Assembly (NCBI GenBank): GCA_007258455.2
Contig: VDFB02373365.1
Coordinates: forward strand, 217,863,765 to 217,927,764
Source: Sequoia sempervirens
Taxonomy: Eukaryota; Streptophyta; Pinopsida; Cupressales; Cupressaceae
Direction of reading: 5' to 3'
DNA length: 64,000 bases
Shown: in pieces, positions 21,006 to 32,120 of the stretch
Layout of the letters: every line of letters begins with the position of its first letter
Position numbering within the stretch: position 1 is the first letter of the stretch
Notes under the pieces: model-generated
Told to the model about the DNA's origin: nothing
The model's input: the letters and a program-made list of their open reading frames with translations, nothing else
Databases searched by the model: none
Translations under genes and position numbers: made by a program

Positions 21006-21330
21006 CCAGAATGAAATTTTTGGCATGGGGTTATTTTTTACAAGTTTTCCTTCCTCATTCGAATTGTAAACCACTTTTGTGGGTTTACCCACCAATGATT
21101 GATTGTAAACGGTTCGCATGCAACATTAGTTACATACATCTCATTCTCTTCCACTACGAGTAGTCTTTTTCTCCATTGTCCACATCCAAACTATGATCCC
21201 ACGTCTTCCACTACTGTCAACTCATTGCTCATGACCGCCATCTGTACGTCATTTTACATGCAGTCCCAAAAACTTGATAAAGTTTTTTTCCACCCCTGTT
21301 GTGACTGTAGAACGCCTCTCGGCATAATTA

Positions 21331-22340
21331 AGTTAGAAAGTTTATTTGTTATCTAAATTAAATGTTTTTCCTACACTATTCTAGGATGAATTTAGTATTT
21401 GATTTGAATGTTTCATTTAGAGTATTTTTGTTGTTGTCTTAATACAAAAGTTAAAAAATAAGTAGACTATTCTAGAAATGTTTTAAACTAGAAAAAAAAT
21501 ATTCACTAAATTAAAATAGTGTGAAAGAATAAAAAATGATAATTAATTGTTGGGTGGAATAGAAATATAATAAATTAAAAATTAATAATAGAAAAACTAA
21601 CAAATAATATGGTACTTGCAACTCTTAGTTGAGGACACCTATATAATGTGTTTTCATCCATATGGCTACTACAAATCAAGACATTGGTAAAATTTCCTTC
21701 AACCTCAAAACTCCCACCCTACTACACCACAAAAATTAAGGAACACTTGACAACAATTCCAATATGATAGAAAAATGAAAGAAACTAGTTTAAACTATGG
21801 ATATAGTGATGATGATGATGATGAGAAGAGAGGGAAAATAGAATGCAAACTCTTATGTGATGAAGAGCTCAAAATAAAACCTACATTCGAGGAAAGAAAA
21901 TCTTGGAGTTTCTTAGGAGCTTGTCACAAATGGTCAATCCCTTATTTTCTATTTACCAACATCCATGGGTAGCTACGAAGCTAGAAAAATGTGTATACAT
22001 TTATCCTCTATGTGTCTAAGAAGATAAAATAAGTGAGAAAATCTATGAATGTCACTCTTAGGTCTACATGGAGTGACAAACTGGTGTATGTAACTGTATA
22101 TAAATGGTAAGTAAGTGTACATATTAAGTTGGGAATGATTGAACGAAGGAAAAGAAAAAAATTGCTTTGCAAGTGGTTTGGGCCTGAAGTGACCTGTGTC
22201 AGGCCTCGCGTGTGGGGGTGGAGGCAGCTCGACCCTCCTCCATGCAGGATTCTGTTTTGGGGGTACGAGACTTGGTGGTTTGGCCTTGTTTGTGTTTTAA
22301 ACCTATGTGAAATCTTCAGTCCTTTTCCCTCACTCATGCG
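21331..22340. other. Mostly empty spacer
   Basis: AT-rich, with no recognisable gene apart from a small open frame near 21775. The last few hundred bases become less AT-rich and lead into the LINE at 22341. Confidence 0.5.
21775..21972 (+). CDS. Small hypothetical ORF or exon
   Basis: A 65-residue plus-strand frame (MKETSLNYGYSDDDDDEKRG..., ending FLFTNIHG). A TATA-like CTATATAATG lies about 120 bases upstream, and a second short frame (ATGGCTACTACA) starts near 21662. The run of Asp followed by a mixed, non-repetitive C-terminal half looks more protein-like than the surrounding DNA. I know no family for it. It could be an exon of a decayed gene or chance. Confidence 0.22.
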   Translation: MKETSLNYGYSDDDDDEKRGKIECKLLCDEELKIKPTFEERKSWSFLGACHKWSIPYFLFTNIHG

Positions 22341-22343
22341 AGG

Positions 22344-23872
22344 TTGGTCGGGCGTTGCCGGTTATTAATGGATGGGGATACATACCCCCTCGACGGGAAC
22401 CCTACAAATAAATTTACAGAAACAGATGGCAATGTGCAGCCCAAGTCGTTCAGGGATATCGTTGTTGGCGAGAAGGTGGTCTTTCCAGTTGGGGCCAAAT
22501 TCATTGTGGAGGCAGGCAGTGGTGGTGAAGATGGGGGATGCAGAAGAGGTAAGTGCTCCCTTGAACCCCCTAAAATTGACATCATGTCTCTAAATTTTGA
22601 ATTAAATAAAACACTTTGTGAGGAAGATGATAAGCTTAAAAATGTTAGATTTTTTTTTTTTGGTTGTTGTGGACATTAATAAGGTCACGATGAGGAAATA
22701 TATGGACACATGGTTGGATGATGCTTGCGGTGAGAAATTGGGAATTCATTTTTCTTATTGTAGGATGATTCAAAAAGGATTGTGTTATTTTTCTCAAAAA
22801 CCATGAAATGAAAAGGCGTGTAATCAATAAACAATTTTGGAGCATTGGAAAAAATGTCTTCAGGGCACTGGCTTGGTCGCTAGAGGCCCTAAATGAAGAA
22901 GTCCTAGCTCTTTCGAGCCCTAGATGGGTGGTGGTCAGAAACGTGCCACCAAGGGTTTGGAATTTCATCCCCCTTCTGCTAGAACCCTATGGATGGGTGT
23001 TCATAATAGATAACACTAAATTTGTTGTATCCCATACAGATGCAAGAGCATTGGTCTCTATCCTCCTGGGGGTTGACATCCCTAACATCCTACTACTAAA
23101 ATTAGACAACGGTAGCACTGAATGTGTCGTAGAGGTGCTCAGTGGCCTAAATGTGTGTTACCTCTGTCATAAGGAGGGGCATGTGAGAAGAAATCTCCCT
23201 CTAATAACAAGGAAAAACCTTGGTTTGAAGCAACCTATGGGTGACAAATTCATTTACCACAACCCAATTGGATTGATGGGCATAAATGTTGAGGTAATAA
23301 TAGAAGAGGGCTTGGATGGGGAAGAGATAACTCAAGATAACCCTAGCAGTTTGAATAACAAGCATGCCCTAATTGAAAATATTGGAAAAAACAAAGGGGT
23401 TGTCAAATCCCTAAGTGAGGATCTAGATGATGGCATGGAGAATGTCAAAATTATAAATAAAAACCTTGGGAAAATAAACAAATTTGTCGAAACCCTAAAT
23501 GAAAACATGGAGAAAAATAGTGAGATTGCTGCATTAGACTCCTTAATGGGAGATTATTTCTCTGAAGCTTCCTCTCGAAGCATGGATAAGAATGATGAAG
23601 GTGACTATGAAAGTATGGAAATTTTTGGCTTCAACAATGGTTTGGAAGCTAGTGAACCAGAGTGCAAACTCGATAAGGAAACCAAAAAATCCACCAATGA
23701 GGGGGATGAAGTTCAGGAGGATAGAAATATCACCCCCTCAGAAGACATAAATATTCCAAACCAAATGATAACAATTGAATCTCAATATTTAAACAACATG
23801 GAGGACCCTCCTGTGGAAGCCGAATGTAATCAATCTTTAATAAGGGAGAAAAAAAGAATGCACAACAATTAG
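22344..23872 (+). pseudogene. LINE ORF1 remnant
   Basis: Three frames carry one protein: 22344-22679, 22618-22806 and 22808-23872. The middle part reads MDTWLDDACGEKLGI, and the third continues with SSPRWVVVRNVPPRVWNFI and VCYLCHKEGHVRRNLP. The last should be a C-x2-C-x4-H-x4-C knuckle, but the final Cys is Asn. The C-terminal 200 residues are acidic and unstructured in appearance. Nucleic-acid binding for LINE RNA is the family role; this copy is frameshifted. Confidence 0.7.
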
Positions 23873-24649
23873 CATTGGAAAAAATAAAAAGAAATATTAA
23901 GGAAAAAGGAATGTCAATTGACAGTGAACACAAGAATCAAACTTAATTTTTAAAAAGCTTTAAGCTCTACAAGGCTGGAAATGATAAGGTTGAAGAAATG
24001 GCAAGCAAAGAGAGGTAAAAAAAGTCAAAGAAATTATATTTGCAATTGAAACCAAAATGCAACCCACCCCTACCCAACAGGGTACCACTGATGGACTGGT
24101 TGTAGGCTAGTCTATTGAGGTGGAAAGAAAGGAAGAAGCGGTTAACCTCATCGGCCATTGTAATCAATGCATTGATGATACTTCAGTGGGTATGGGTGTA
24201 AGGGATGTTGGTTCCAATGTGGTGGATAGTAGGGAAGGAAAATTATCTTCAAAAGATACCCCACCCTTAACCAAGGTGGCCCAAGAAAAAGAAGTTGAAG
24301 GCAATAGTTCTCATGCTTTCTAGTCAAACTCAAACATTCTAGACCTTCAAGGGGATTCTACACCCTCAATAGATGTAAGGGATGTGACTCCTAAGGGAGT
24401 CATTGAGGGGGGGATGGGCTCTAAAAATGAGTAGCCCCATAGGCCTAAGGGTAGGCTAAGAAAAGAAAAAGAATCCATAATCCCAACAGGGAAAGGAAAT
24501 CTAAAAGTTCTATTCAATCAAAAGAGGAAGAAAACAAGTGCAATCATCCTAAGTCCTATGGCCAAGAGGATGGAGGTAGAACCAAAGGTGCCCAAATGTT
24601 TTGAGAACTTCAGACCTGAAAAGGACTTCACCCACCCATTTGAATCTAA

Positions 24650-25262
24650 TGACCCTTAACTGCATTTCATGGAATGTAAGGGGATTGGAATCCCCTAATA
24701 GAAAGTAGATAGTAAGAAGGTTCCTCAACCAATGCAAAAACAAGAATGTGGTCCTTCGCAAGAACTAAAATCAAGAGGGTTCTCACTTGAAACCAATCTC
24801 AACTTCATCTAGAGGGAAGCCTCACACTTTTCCACTCAACATGAGAAGGGAAAAGAGGGGTTGCCATCCTCATCTCAAAGGAATGGAATCAATATGTCTC
24901 TATCTTTGGGACCTTACCCTACAATAGGGCAGTCTAGATCACTCTGAAAAAGGATGACTCCTCATTCAGGATTTTCTCTATTTATGCATTGAATGAGTAT
25001 GGTGAAAGAATAAAATTATGGAAATGTTTGTGCGACTTGGAAAATTTACCATGGATACTAGGAGGATACTTCAACATGATAAAAAATCAAGAATACAAGC
25101 ATGGTGGGATATATATGGAATGGAAGGGAAATGAGAAGTACTTTTGGAAAAAAATGAAGTCTAAACTGAAGCTGGTTGACCCCATAGAAGGGAAAAAATA
25201 CTTTCTTAGCATCTGGTATACATGGTGCAATGCTCAAAAAGGTAATAGAAGGATCTACTACT
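24650..25262 (+). pseudogene. LINE endonuclease remnant
   Basis: The plus strand starts LTLNCISWNVRGLESPN, then has stops near 24706 and 24765 among others. It continues VAILISKEWNQYV, FRIFSIYALNEYG and WILGGYFNMIKNQEY, where the usual GDFN has become GYFN. YTWCNAQKGNRRIYY closes it. The catalytic Asp in GDFN is lost, so this copy is inactive. Confidence 0.72.
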
Positions 25263-25602
25263 AAACACTTCTGTAGTGCAAAGAAGTGGAGGTGAACCAC
25301 ACCAAGGGTTATGTAGCACCCAAATCTACACCGACATGCAACACCATGCTTCCACAAACCATGGAGCACATTTGCAATTAATGCTAACACTTCAGGTCAG
25401 CCAAACTTGTATTAACACTACCAAACAATCAATTCACTCTTCACTAGGTCTGAAAACATCTTGCAGACCACAAAGCAACATCACATAACATCCACACAAC
25501 ATCTCAAAATATTCCAACACAATCAGAATATTCAACAACATTGCCACAACCACCTGAAATTAAGAATACTATTGTCTTGTGTAGCCAGCAACACTGCGAC
25601 CA
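25262..25602 (-). repeat. Copia 3' LTR, truncated
   Basis: Matches 30331-30659 base by base over most of its length, for example AAACACTT...TAGTG.AAAGAAGT at 25263 and 30332, and CACACCAAGGGTTA. On the minus strand it starts TGGTCGCAGTG. The remaining roughly 640 bases present in the 5' LTR are missing where the LINE begins. Confidence 0.8.
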
Positions 25603-25606
25603 CTAC

Positions 25607-25620
25607 CTACTCCCCCTAAG
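25607..25620 (-). other. Copia polypurine tract
   Basis: The minus strand reads CTTAGGGGGAGTAG just upstream of the 3' LTR start, in the expected place for plus-strand priming. Confidence 0.65.
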
Positions 25621-25845
25621 CGACAATCTTCATCAACATAGGACCAAGAATGTATCTTGAGTAGCTCACCTTAGGGACAAATGCACCAACTTATGTATCT
25701 AGCTAAAAGGAGGGGAAATAACCCCAAGCTTCTACTTGAGATACTCAAATGTATCTTTTGGAAGAACCTCTATGAAAATTTCTACTATTTTATCCTTTTG
25801 TAGGCACATACTCCAACTTCATTTGATTCTCTGCAACTTTCTCTC

Positions 25846-27013
25846 TTAGAAAGTGATACCAAATAGAGATATGCTTTGTCTTTGAATGCATGGTGTTGTT
25901 GCAATATATTCTACTTCTGCAGTAGATAATGATACTAAATCTTGCTTCTTACTCAACCAAGAAACCAATATGCTTCCAAGAAATAAAGCACCTCTACTTG
26001 TACTTCTTCTGTCATCTATACAACTTTCCCAATATCCATCTATATAAGCACTCAGAGAAAAACTAGTATCCCTAGGATACCATAGACCAAAGTCCAAAGT
26101 GCCTTTCAAATATTTGTATATCCTTTTCACTGCTGCCACATGTGATTCTCTAGGATCTTCTTGAAATCTTGCTACAAGACATACTACATGCATGATATCC
26201 AGTCTAGTAGCAGTTAGATATAACAATCCACCAATCATTAATCTATACTTGCTCTGATTTGTCTTAGGGGATTCATCATTTTTTATCAACTTACAACCAA
26301 TAACTATGAGAGTACATACTAGTTTGGAGTCCTCCATTACAAACTTTTTTAACATTTCCTTGACATACTTTGATAGTGAGATGAATATACCTTTATCAGA
26401 TTGACTAATTTATAACCCAAGGAAGAAATCCATCTCTCCAAATATTGACATTTTGAACTCATTTTGCATTTCCTCTGCAAAATTCTTACACATTGCTTCA
26501 TTTCCTCCAAAGGTTATGTCATCAACATACACAACCACAATCAGGATTTGATCTCTCTCAACCTTGAAGTAAAGATTATTGTTTGTGGTACCCTTTTGAA
26601 TCCCTTCTACAATAGGTACTTATCCAATCTTGCATACCAAACTCTGGGAGCCTGTTTAAGTCCATATAGAGCTTTCTTCAACTTGCAAACCATATTAGAA
26701 TCTTTTGATAACTGAAACCTTTTAGTTTTTCAATGTATACCTCTTCTTGTAACTCACCATTTAAGAATGTGGACTTGACATCCATCTAATACACCTTGAA
26801 GTCTTTATGTGCTAAAAAATCCAAAAAAATCCTAATGATTTCCATTCTTGCTACTGGAGAAAAAGTATCTTCAAAATATATTCCTTCCACTTGTGAGTAG
26901 CCTTTACATACAAGTCTAGCCTTGTTTCTAAAAAAATTTCCATCCTCATTCAACTTATTCCTGAAAATCCATTTGGCTCCTATCACATTTTTGTTTGTTG
27001 GTCTTGGGACCAA
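25846..27013 (-). pseudogene. Copia reverse transcriptase and RNase H
   Basis: The minus strand reads [40 protein letters not shown] (the copia RT signature), a decayed middle with [12 protein letters not shown], a frameshifted YVDD box near 26530, and an RNase H part: YLTATRLDIMHVV, YLKGTLDFGLWY, STSRGALFLGSILVSWLSKKQ, STAEVEYIA. The middle carries several stops. Identity is certain; activity is impossible. Confidence 0.87.
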
Positions 27014-27168
27014 TTCCCATGTTTAATTCTTCTCAATTTTCCTCAAATATTCTTCCATAGCTTTGATCCAACTCTCATGCTTGCATGCTCTAGTCACTGT
27101 TTTAGGTTCTACCTCAAAAATTAAATAATTTTTTTCCTATTCCTTTGTCATAGTAACTCTTCTTCTTG

Positions 27169-28329
27169 TTAGCACACCTCTACTCTTATCCAATGATTCT
27201 TTTGCAAATACTTGGGAGTCTTAGGATTCTTTTCCGAAGCCTCTTCCTCTTCCTCTTCCACTACTATCTCTTTTTCTTTCTCTTCTTCTTCTTGTTCTCT
27301 ACAAGGGGGTTCATTAGATTCATATCCCTCTATCAACATTGAGTTTTGGTGTGATTCTTCATCCACTTTGACACTTGCACTTTCAACTATCTTCTTCAAT
27401 ATTTTGTTGTAGCATCGATATTCCTTGCTCTTTGTAGAGTATAGGAAGATTCCTTCATCTGATCTTCCATCAAACTTTCCTAAGTTCTCTTCATCTCTAC
27501 TGATATAGCATTTTCTTCTAAACACCCTGAAATATCTCATAGTAGGAGGTTTTCCATACCATAGTTCATAAGGGATCTTTGAACTGTTCACTTTTACTTG
27601 TCCTATGTTAAGAATATATACTGTAGTATGAATTAATTCTTTCAAATATACTTCAGGTAGATTTTCTTCCTTCATCATGGTTCTTGCAGCTTCTTGAACT
27701 GTTATTTTCTTCCTCTCCACAAGTCCATTCTATTGAGGAGTCCTAAGAGATGATAAATGCCTCTTTATTCTATGATCTTCACAAAATTTGTTAAATTCAT
27801 TGGAGGCGAACTCACCACCCCTATCAAATCTCAAATATTTTATCTTCAAATCCATTTCATTCTCAACCATATACTTAAATGCTTTAAAATTTTCTAAAGC
27901 TTTAGATTTTTCTTTGAGAAATGTCACCCAAGTCATTCTAGAGTAATCATCTATCAACAACATAAAATACTTGTCATCTTGAGAGCTTTTTATTTTGGTA
28001 GGTTCACATAGGTCTATATGAACCAACTCCAAAGGTCCTACAATAGAATATTCTTTAGTTTCAAACCTCTTCTTTGTCTGCTTTCCAAACTAACATTCTT
28101 TGCAAATTGCATTGATAGTCTTTGTAATATTTGGTAGATCTCTCATATCTTGAGTAGAGCTAATATTTACTAGGCTATCAAAATTGATGTGACCCATTCT
28201 TCTATGCCATAGCCAACTTTCATTGATTTGTGACATAAAGCACTTAACACCACTAAATTTTTTCTTTTGTCCTTGTTCTAGTTCCAACAAATGTTCCAAA
28301 GCTTCCTTTTCTAATTTCACAACCATCAT
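27169..28329 (-). pseudogene. Copia GAG-pre-integrase and integrase
   Basis: 28329-28090 is the GAG-pre-integrase region (WLWHRRMGHINFDSL, ending AICKEC). 28032-27730 is the integrase core, including VHIDLCEPTK (first Asp), YSRMTWVTFLKEKSK and a region with FDRGGEF (second Asp; usually SDxGxEF). A stop then precedes 27720-27169, which continues through TVYILNIGQ and PYELWYGKPP and an acidic Glu-rich tail. Integrase inserts the cDNA into chromosomes. The stop after LSSLRTPQ separates the catalytic segments. Confidence 0.85.
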
Positions 28330-28539
28330 CCTATAAAAAAACCAAATTCTATCCTCTATTGCACATTTTTCCTACACTAAGAAGATTATGTCGAAGACCC
28401 TTGACATAGAGAACATCATCTATTTTATTCTTGCCATAAAAAATAATTGAACCTTTTCAACAAATCTTAGTAGATGTATCATCACCAAACTTAACAAGAC
28501 CACAGTCATACTTTTCAAGCTTAAAAAACTTACTCAAGT

Positions 28540-28600
28540 ATTACCTGTCATATTATTTGAGCATCCACTATCAATTATCCAGTAGTTTCTCTCCTCTAGA
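28540..28600 (-). pseudogene. Copia protease active site remnant
   Basis: The minus strand reads YWIIDSGCSNNMTG, the copia-type aspartic protease active site (DSG). The surrounding protease region is frameshifted. Confidence 0.7.
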
Positions 28601-28864
28601 TTGCATGAAAAGCAGACAACATAGTTCCTTCAATATTGTGACCTATTTTTGGAGAAATTTCCTTCATACATCTTTTAGGATTAGTAGAATTAGTTCCAAA
28701 ATCTAGAGCCATGAACACGCATTCATCACTTCCATCATTTGGATAGTCTGATTCCTCATCATCAAATACACTACTATCTTATTTAACATAATAACTCTTC
28801 TTGAAGATTTACCTTTATGATCTTTATGTTTGTCATTTACAACTTTGATTGGACATTTAGAAGC

Positions 28865-28920
28865 ACAATGAACTATCTTTCCACAATTGAAACATTTGAA
28901 GGATAACTTACCTCTTTATT
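28865..28920 (-). pseudogene. Copia gag zinc knuckle
   Basis: The minus strand encodes KCFNCGKIVHCASKCP, a C-x2-C-x4-H-x4-C nucleic-acid-binding knuckle between gag and protease. Confidence 0.8.
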
Positions 28921-29019
28921 TTTCAGTGCTCTTTTTTAGTCTCCTTACAAAGTTTGCTTCCAACTCATCAAGATCATCATATTAGATTCATCATCTTTCT
29001 TGCTGACTTTAAAAGCAAT

Positions 29020-29628
29020 TTATTTTTTTAGAGCATTTTGGTCAAACTCTCTTAATTCAAAAGTAGTTAAAGCACTAAACATTTGATCTCTAGAATATTG
29101 ATCCAAATTTTGAGCTTCCTCAATAGTAGTAACTTTAGCACTATAATCTTTAGGAATAATTCTCAATACCCTTTTGACAAATTCATTTTTCTCTAGTTTT
29201 CCACGAAGAGCATTGATGGAATTGACAATTTCATCCACTATGAGCATGTAGCCTACAATATCTCCATCTTCTAACATCCTTAGGGTTTCAAATTTGGCTT
29301 TGGAATTTTGCATCTTTTCTTGCTTGACCTTATCATCTCCTTCATAAAATCTCTCCAACTTTGTCCATATCTCTTTCACAATTTTGAGGCTTATCACCTT
29401 CACAAATTCTGAATTAGAAAGCCCACTCAAGATAGCATTCCTTTCTTTTCCATTATTCTCATAATCCTTGATCTCATCATCACTTACTAAAGGAGTAGTA
29501 GGTATAGTATATCCAGTTTCAATTGACTTCCAAACACCAAATCCTAATGAGACAAGAAAGGCTTCCATCTTGGCTTTCTAGAAAGCATAATTTGATCCAT
29601 CGAACATAGGGACCTTGACACCATTCAT
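29020..29628 (-). pseudogene. Copia gag
   Basis: The likely original start is the minus-strand ATG at 29628 (MNGVKVPMFDGSNYAF). A Trp codon has become TAG six codons before the apparent start at 29568 (MEAFLVSLGFGVW). The body matches the copia gag (UBN2-type) pattern: ILSGLSNSEFVKV, EIWTKLERFYEGD, KAKFETLRMLEDG, VKRVLRIIPKDYSAKV. The protein would assemble into particles. A single premature stop near the start is the main lesion in this segment. Confidence 0.82.
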
Positions 29629-29680
29629 GTGCACCATCCGGATCTACCTCAATTGTTTAAGATTATTCCAAGGAACCACA

Positions 29681-29692
29681 ACTTTGATGCCA
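29681..29692 (-). other. Copia primer-binding site, degenerate
   Basis: The minus strand reads TGGCATCAAAGT, close to the initiator-Met tRNA primer site TGGTATCAGAGC usual for copia elements. It lies between the LTR and gag. Confidence 0.65.
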
Positions 29693-30659
29693 ATTTTTAG
29701 ACATGTATGACAATTGAAGGGGGGTGAATCAATTGTACATTCAAACATTCAAGTTACCCTCATTAATCTTTGAACCCTTATTAAGCAACAACATGAATGT
29801 AAACAAGTGAAACGTCAACACATCAACAACCATGCACAATAGAACACCAAATTTACTTGGAAAACCCTAATCAAGGAAAAACCATGGTGAGGATTAACTC
29901 ACATATATATGATTAAAAACACTGAATACAATAGGCTCACTACCAAAAGGGCTCACTACCCAAATGACTCACTATCTAGAATAGAAGAGAATAGAAGAAG
30001 ACTATTACAAGGAGATTCACTACCTTAAAGCAATAGGAAGATCGAACACAAAAACTCTATACCATTTGCAACCTTCGGCTCATTGCCTCTAACAACTTCA
30101 TGTTCACTGAAAATGTAGACACCTTCTAATCATTGCATCTGGTAGCCTTAGGAATTTAAGCTCACATTCAGATCACCACACTTGATCACATTCACATCAT
30201 CCTTACACCACACACATCTCCAACAATTAACCTTGCTTATATATCAATCATGATCTTAACAAACCTTATTTAGGTCGGCCTCAATGAAATGCATGCACCT
30301 CAAATGTGCAACAACCGAATAAGTCAACACCAAACACTTACATAGTGGAAAGAAGTAAAGGTGGACCACACCAAGGGTTAACCAAGAACCAAATCTACAT
30401 CAACATGTAACACTGTGCTTCCACAAACCATGAAACACATCTACAAGTAACACTAACATGCCAAGTCGGCCAAACTTATATTAATGTTACCAAAAAATCA
30501 ATTCACTCTTCACTAGGTTTGAAAAAGTATTGCAGACCTTGAAGCAACATCACACAACATCTTGGAATATTCCAACACCATCAAAATATTTAGCAACATG
30601 GTCTTAGCCATCTGAAACTGAGAATAATATCATCTTGTGCAACCAACAACACTGTCACA
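29693..30659 (-). repeat. Copia 5' LTR
   Basis: Minus-strand block from TGTGACAGTGTTG (30659) down to the primer site. The inner edge is uncertain by about 10 bases. Its first third is the part shared with the truncated 3' LTR. Confidence 0.7.
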
Positions 30660-30899
30660 TATACACAACACACTATCTAACCTTGCGAGACACCTGAACA
30701 CACAACACTCCAAGGTAAGGTAGGTATAGACAATATTAGCACATTACCAAATCCCCAAGACAAGAAACCTCAACATGGAGAAATGCAGAGCAATTCTATT
30801 TCCCCCAAACAACCTTCTTCACAGTCTAACATTCTATCAAATACAACTTCCTCTACTACATGATCCAAAACCTGAAACTCTAGATATAACACTTCTAAA

Positions 30900-32120
30900 C
30901 ACCTTTGATCATTTCATCTGAACCACACAAGCATATCTTCAACCATAAAGAAATACAAAGCACAACACAAAACATGACTTTATCACCTTATACACTCTTT
31001 TATTCATTTTTTTCAAAAGCACTTGGAAACTAAGTGAACCAACACCTTTGATCATTTCATCCAAACCGCACAAGCACATATTCAACCATGAAGAAAAGCG
31101 GAGCACAACATAGAACACCACTCTATCACCTTATACACTGGGTAAACCCACAAAACTGGTTTATAATTCCATTGAGGGAGGAAAAATGCATTTTCAGATG
31201 GAAACCACTTTAGGGGGTTCGCTAGAACCCCCCTTTAATGGGTTTTTCTTTTGTATTTAAAAGGGGGTTCCGCTAGAACCCCCCTTTTTGCCCTTCTCCC
31301 CCTCTTCTACCAAAATTTTGCCTTGCAAAGCTCGGGTTGAGGATGAAAATGGAGGAAACTTCACATACCCAATTAGATGATGGTAGTCCTCGAAACGAGC
31401 TATCCATCAAATATAATTTCAATATGTTTTGGTTTTATTATGTAATTCTTTTTAGTTTGATTAAACATAGGTTTTTCACTGAAAATCAAGCTCTCTATTT
31501 TGCACATGTGGAAAAATAGTAGATTATAAAAAAAAAATGAAAATTATCAATGCACTAGATATTGATGTCCTTGATCCAACAAAAAAAATTGAATTTCGAT
31601 ATACAAAAAAAGTTATGTGTTAGCAAGTAAACCATGTCTAAATTGTAATTGGTTTGACTTCAAAACTTAATTAAGAAAAAAAATTCAGTGAAATGCTATG
31701 AAACAAATTCCTTGCACTAGATATTGTAGTTACAAATCTAAATTCGAAAAAATTAAAATTTTATCCTTCATAGAAAAAAAAGTTATGTGTTAGCAAGTAC
31801 ACGTCACTCTTTAAAAATGGTGTTTACTATTAAAAACTAGTTTTTGAAGGGGATGGAAAAAGAAATGCAACATGATTCCAAATTTTTTGAAAAAAATATA
31901 TTTAGAATCTACAAACAAAATGTCACAAATCACTAGTTTGCATCATCTTCAAATTCCTCATGGTATAGCCGCTATTGGTGCCTGAAAATGAAGATTTAGT
32001 TAAAAAAAATCAGTTCAATGTTCAATTTGGCCAAAAATTGTAAACCAGTATTGTAGGATCACCCACTCTCTTATTCAAATTTTCTCAAAATCACTTAGAA
32101 ACCAAGTGAACCAGTTGCAT
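30900..32120 (+). repeat. About 140-bp tandem duplication, second copy interrupted
   Basis: Copy 1 at about 30900-31043 (CACCTTTGATCATTTCATC...AAGTGAACCA). Copy 2 at 31044-31139 resumes at 32065-32120 after the MITE. The two copies align through the insertion point, which gives a direct view of the pre-insertion sequence. Confidence 0.8.
31140..32064 (-). mobile_element. 925-bp MITE (GGGTGA-TIR family) with ACT target duplication
   Basis: Termini GGGTAAACCCACAAAACTGG (31140) and CCAGTATTGTAGGATCACCC (32064) are inverted repeats of about 30 bp. ACT flanks both sides (31137-31139, 32065-32067), and the uninterrupted tandem copy reads TTATACACTCTTTTATTC with a single ACT. The element is inverted relative to, and homologous with, the copies at 18980-21090. 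No coding capacity. Confidence 0.85.

Larger units (their letters stand above)
18980..21090 (+). mobile_element. MITE (GGGTGA-TIR family), outer copy split by a second copy
   Basis: The left end GGGTGATCCCACAATAGTGG (18980) and right end ...GTGGGTTTACCC (21090) are inverted repeats typical of this family. The interior reads left half (18980-19632), left half again, right half (about 20280-20690), right half again (20691-21090). The parsimonious reading is one element inserted at the midpoint of another. No coding capacity. Confidence 0.7.
18638..21330. mobile_element. Long-TIR foldback element hosting nested MITEs
   Basis: About 240 bases at 18638-18878 (AATTATGTCGAGAGGCG...CAATCATTGGTG) are the inverted counterpart of 21091-21330 (ACCAATGATTGATTG...CGCCTCTCGGCATAATT). 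The arms include matching GTCACAGTAGGGGTGGAAAAA / TTTTTCCACCCCTGTTGTGAC segments. If the TIR starts at GTCGAGAGGCG, the flanks read ATAATTAT and ATAATTAA, a possible 8-base target duplication. AT-richness makes that weak. No transposase is present; the interior is filled by other repeats. Small frames in the arms are artefacts. Confidence 0.78.
22341..25262 (+). mobile_element. LINE / L1-type element, 3'-truncated
   Basis: On the plus strand, an ORF1 start region (PKSFRDIVVGEKVVF) is followed by a DUF4283-like part with frameshifts, a zinc-knuckle remnant and a long acidic tail (to 23872). After a spacer, an endonuclease domain begins near 24655 with LNCISWNVRGLESPN and continues to 25262 (WILGGYFNMI, FLSIWYTWCN). 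The RT and 3' end are absent: at about 25262 the sequence switches to the copia LTR. It differs clearly from the LINE at 9794-15125. Confidence 0.78.
25262..30659 (-). mobile_element. Ty1/copia LTR retrotransposon
   Basis: Right to left on the minus strand: 5' LTR (about 29693-30659), a degenerate TGGCATCAAAG primer site, gag, CCHC knuckle, protease, GAG-pre-integrase and integrase, RT and RNase H, polypurine tract and a truncated 3' LTR (25262-25602). This is the copia order, with integrase before RT. The 3' LTR lacks roughly the terminal two-thirds relative to the 5' LTR and abuts the LINE. Many stops make it defective. Confidence 0.88.
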
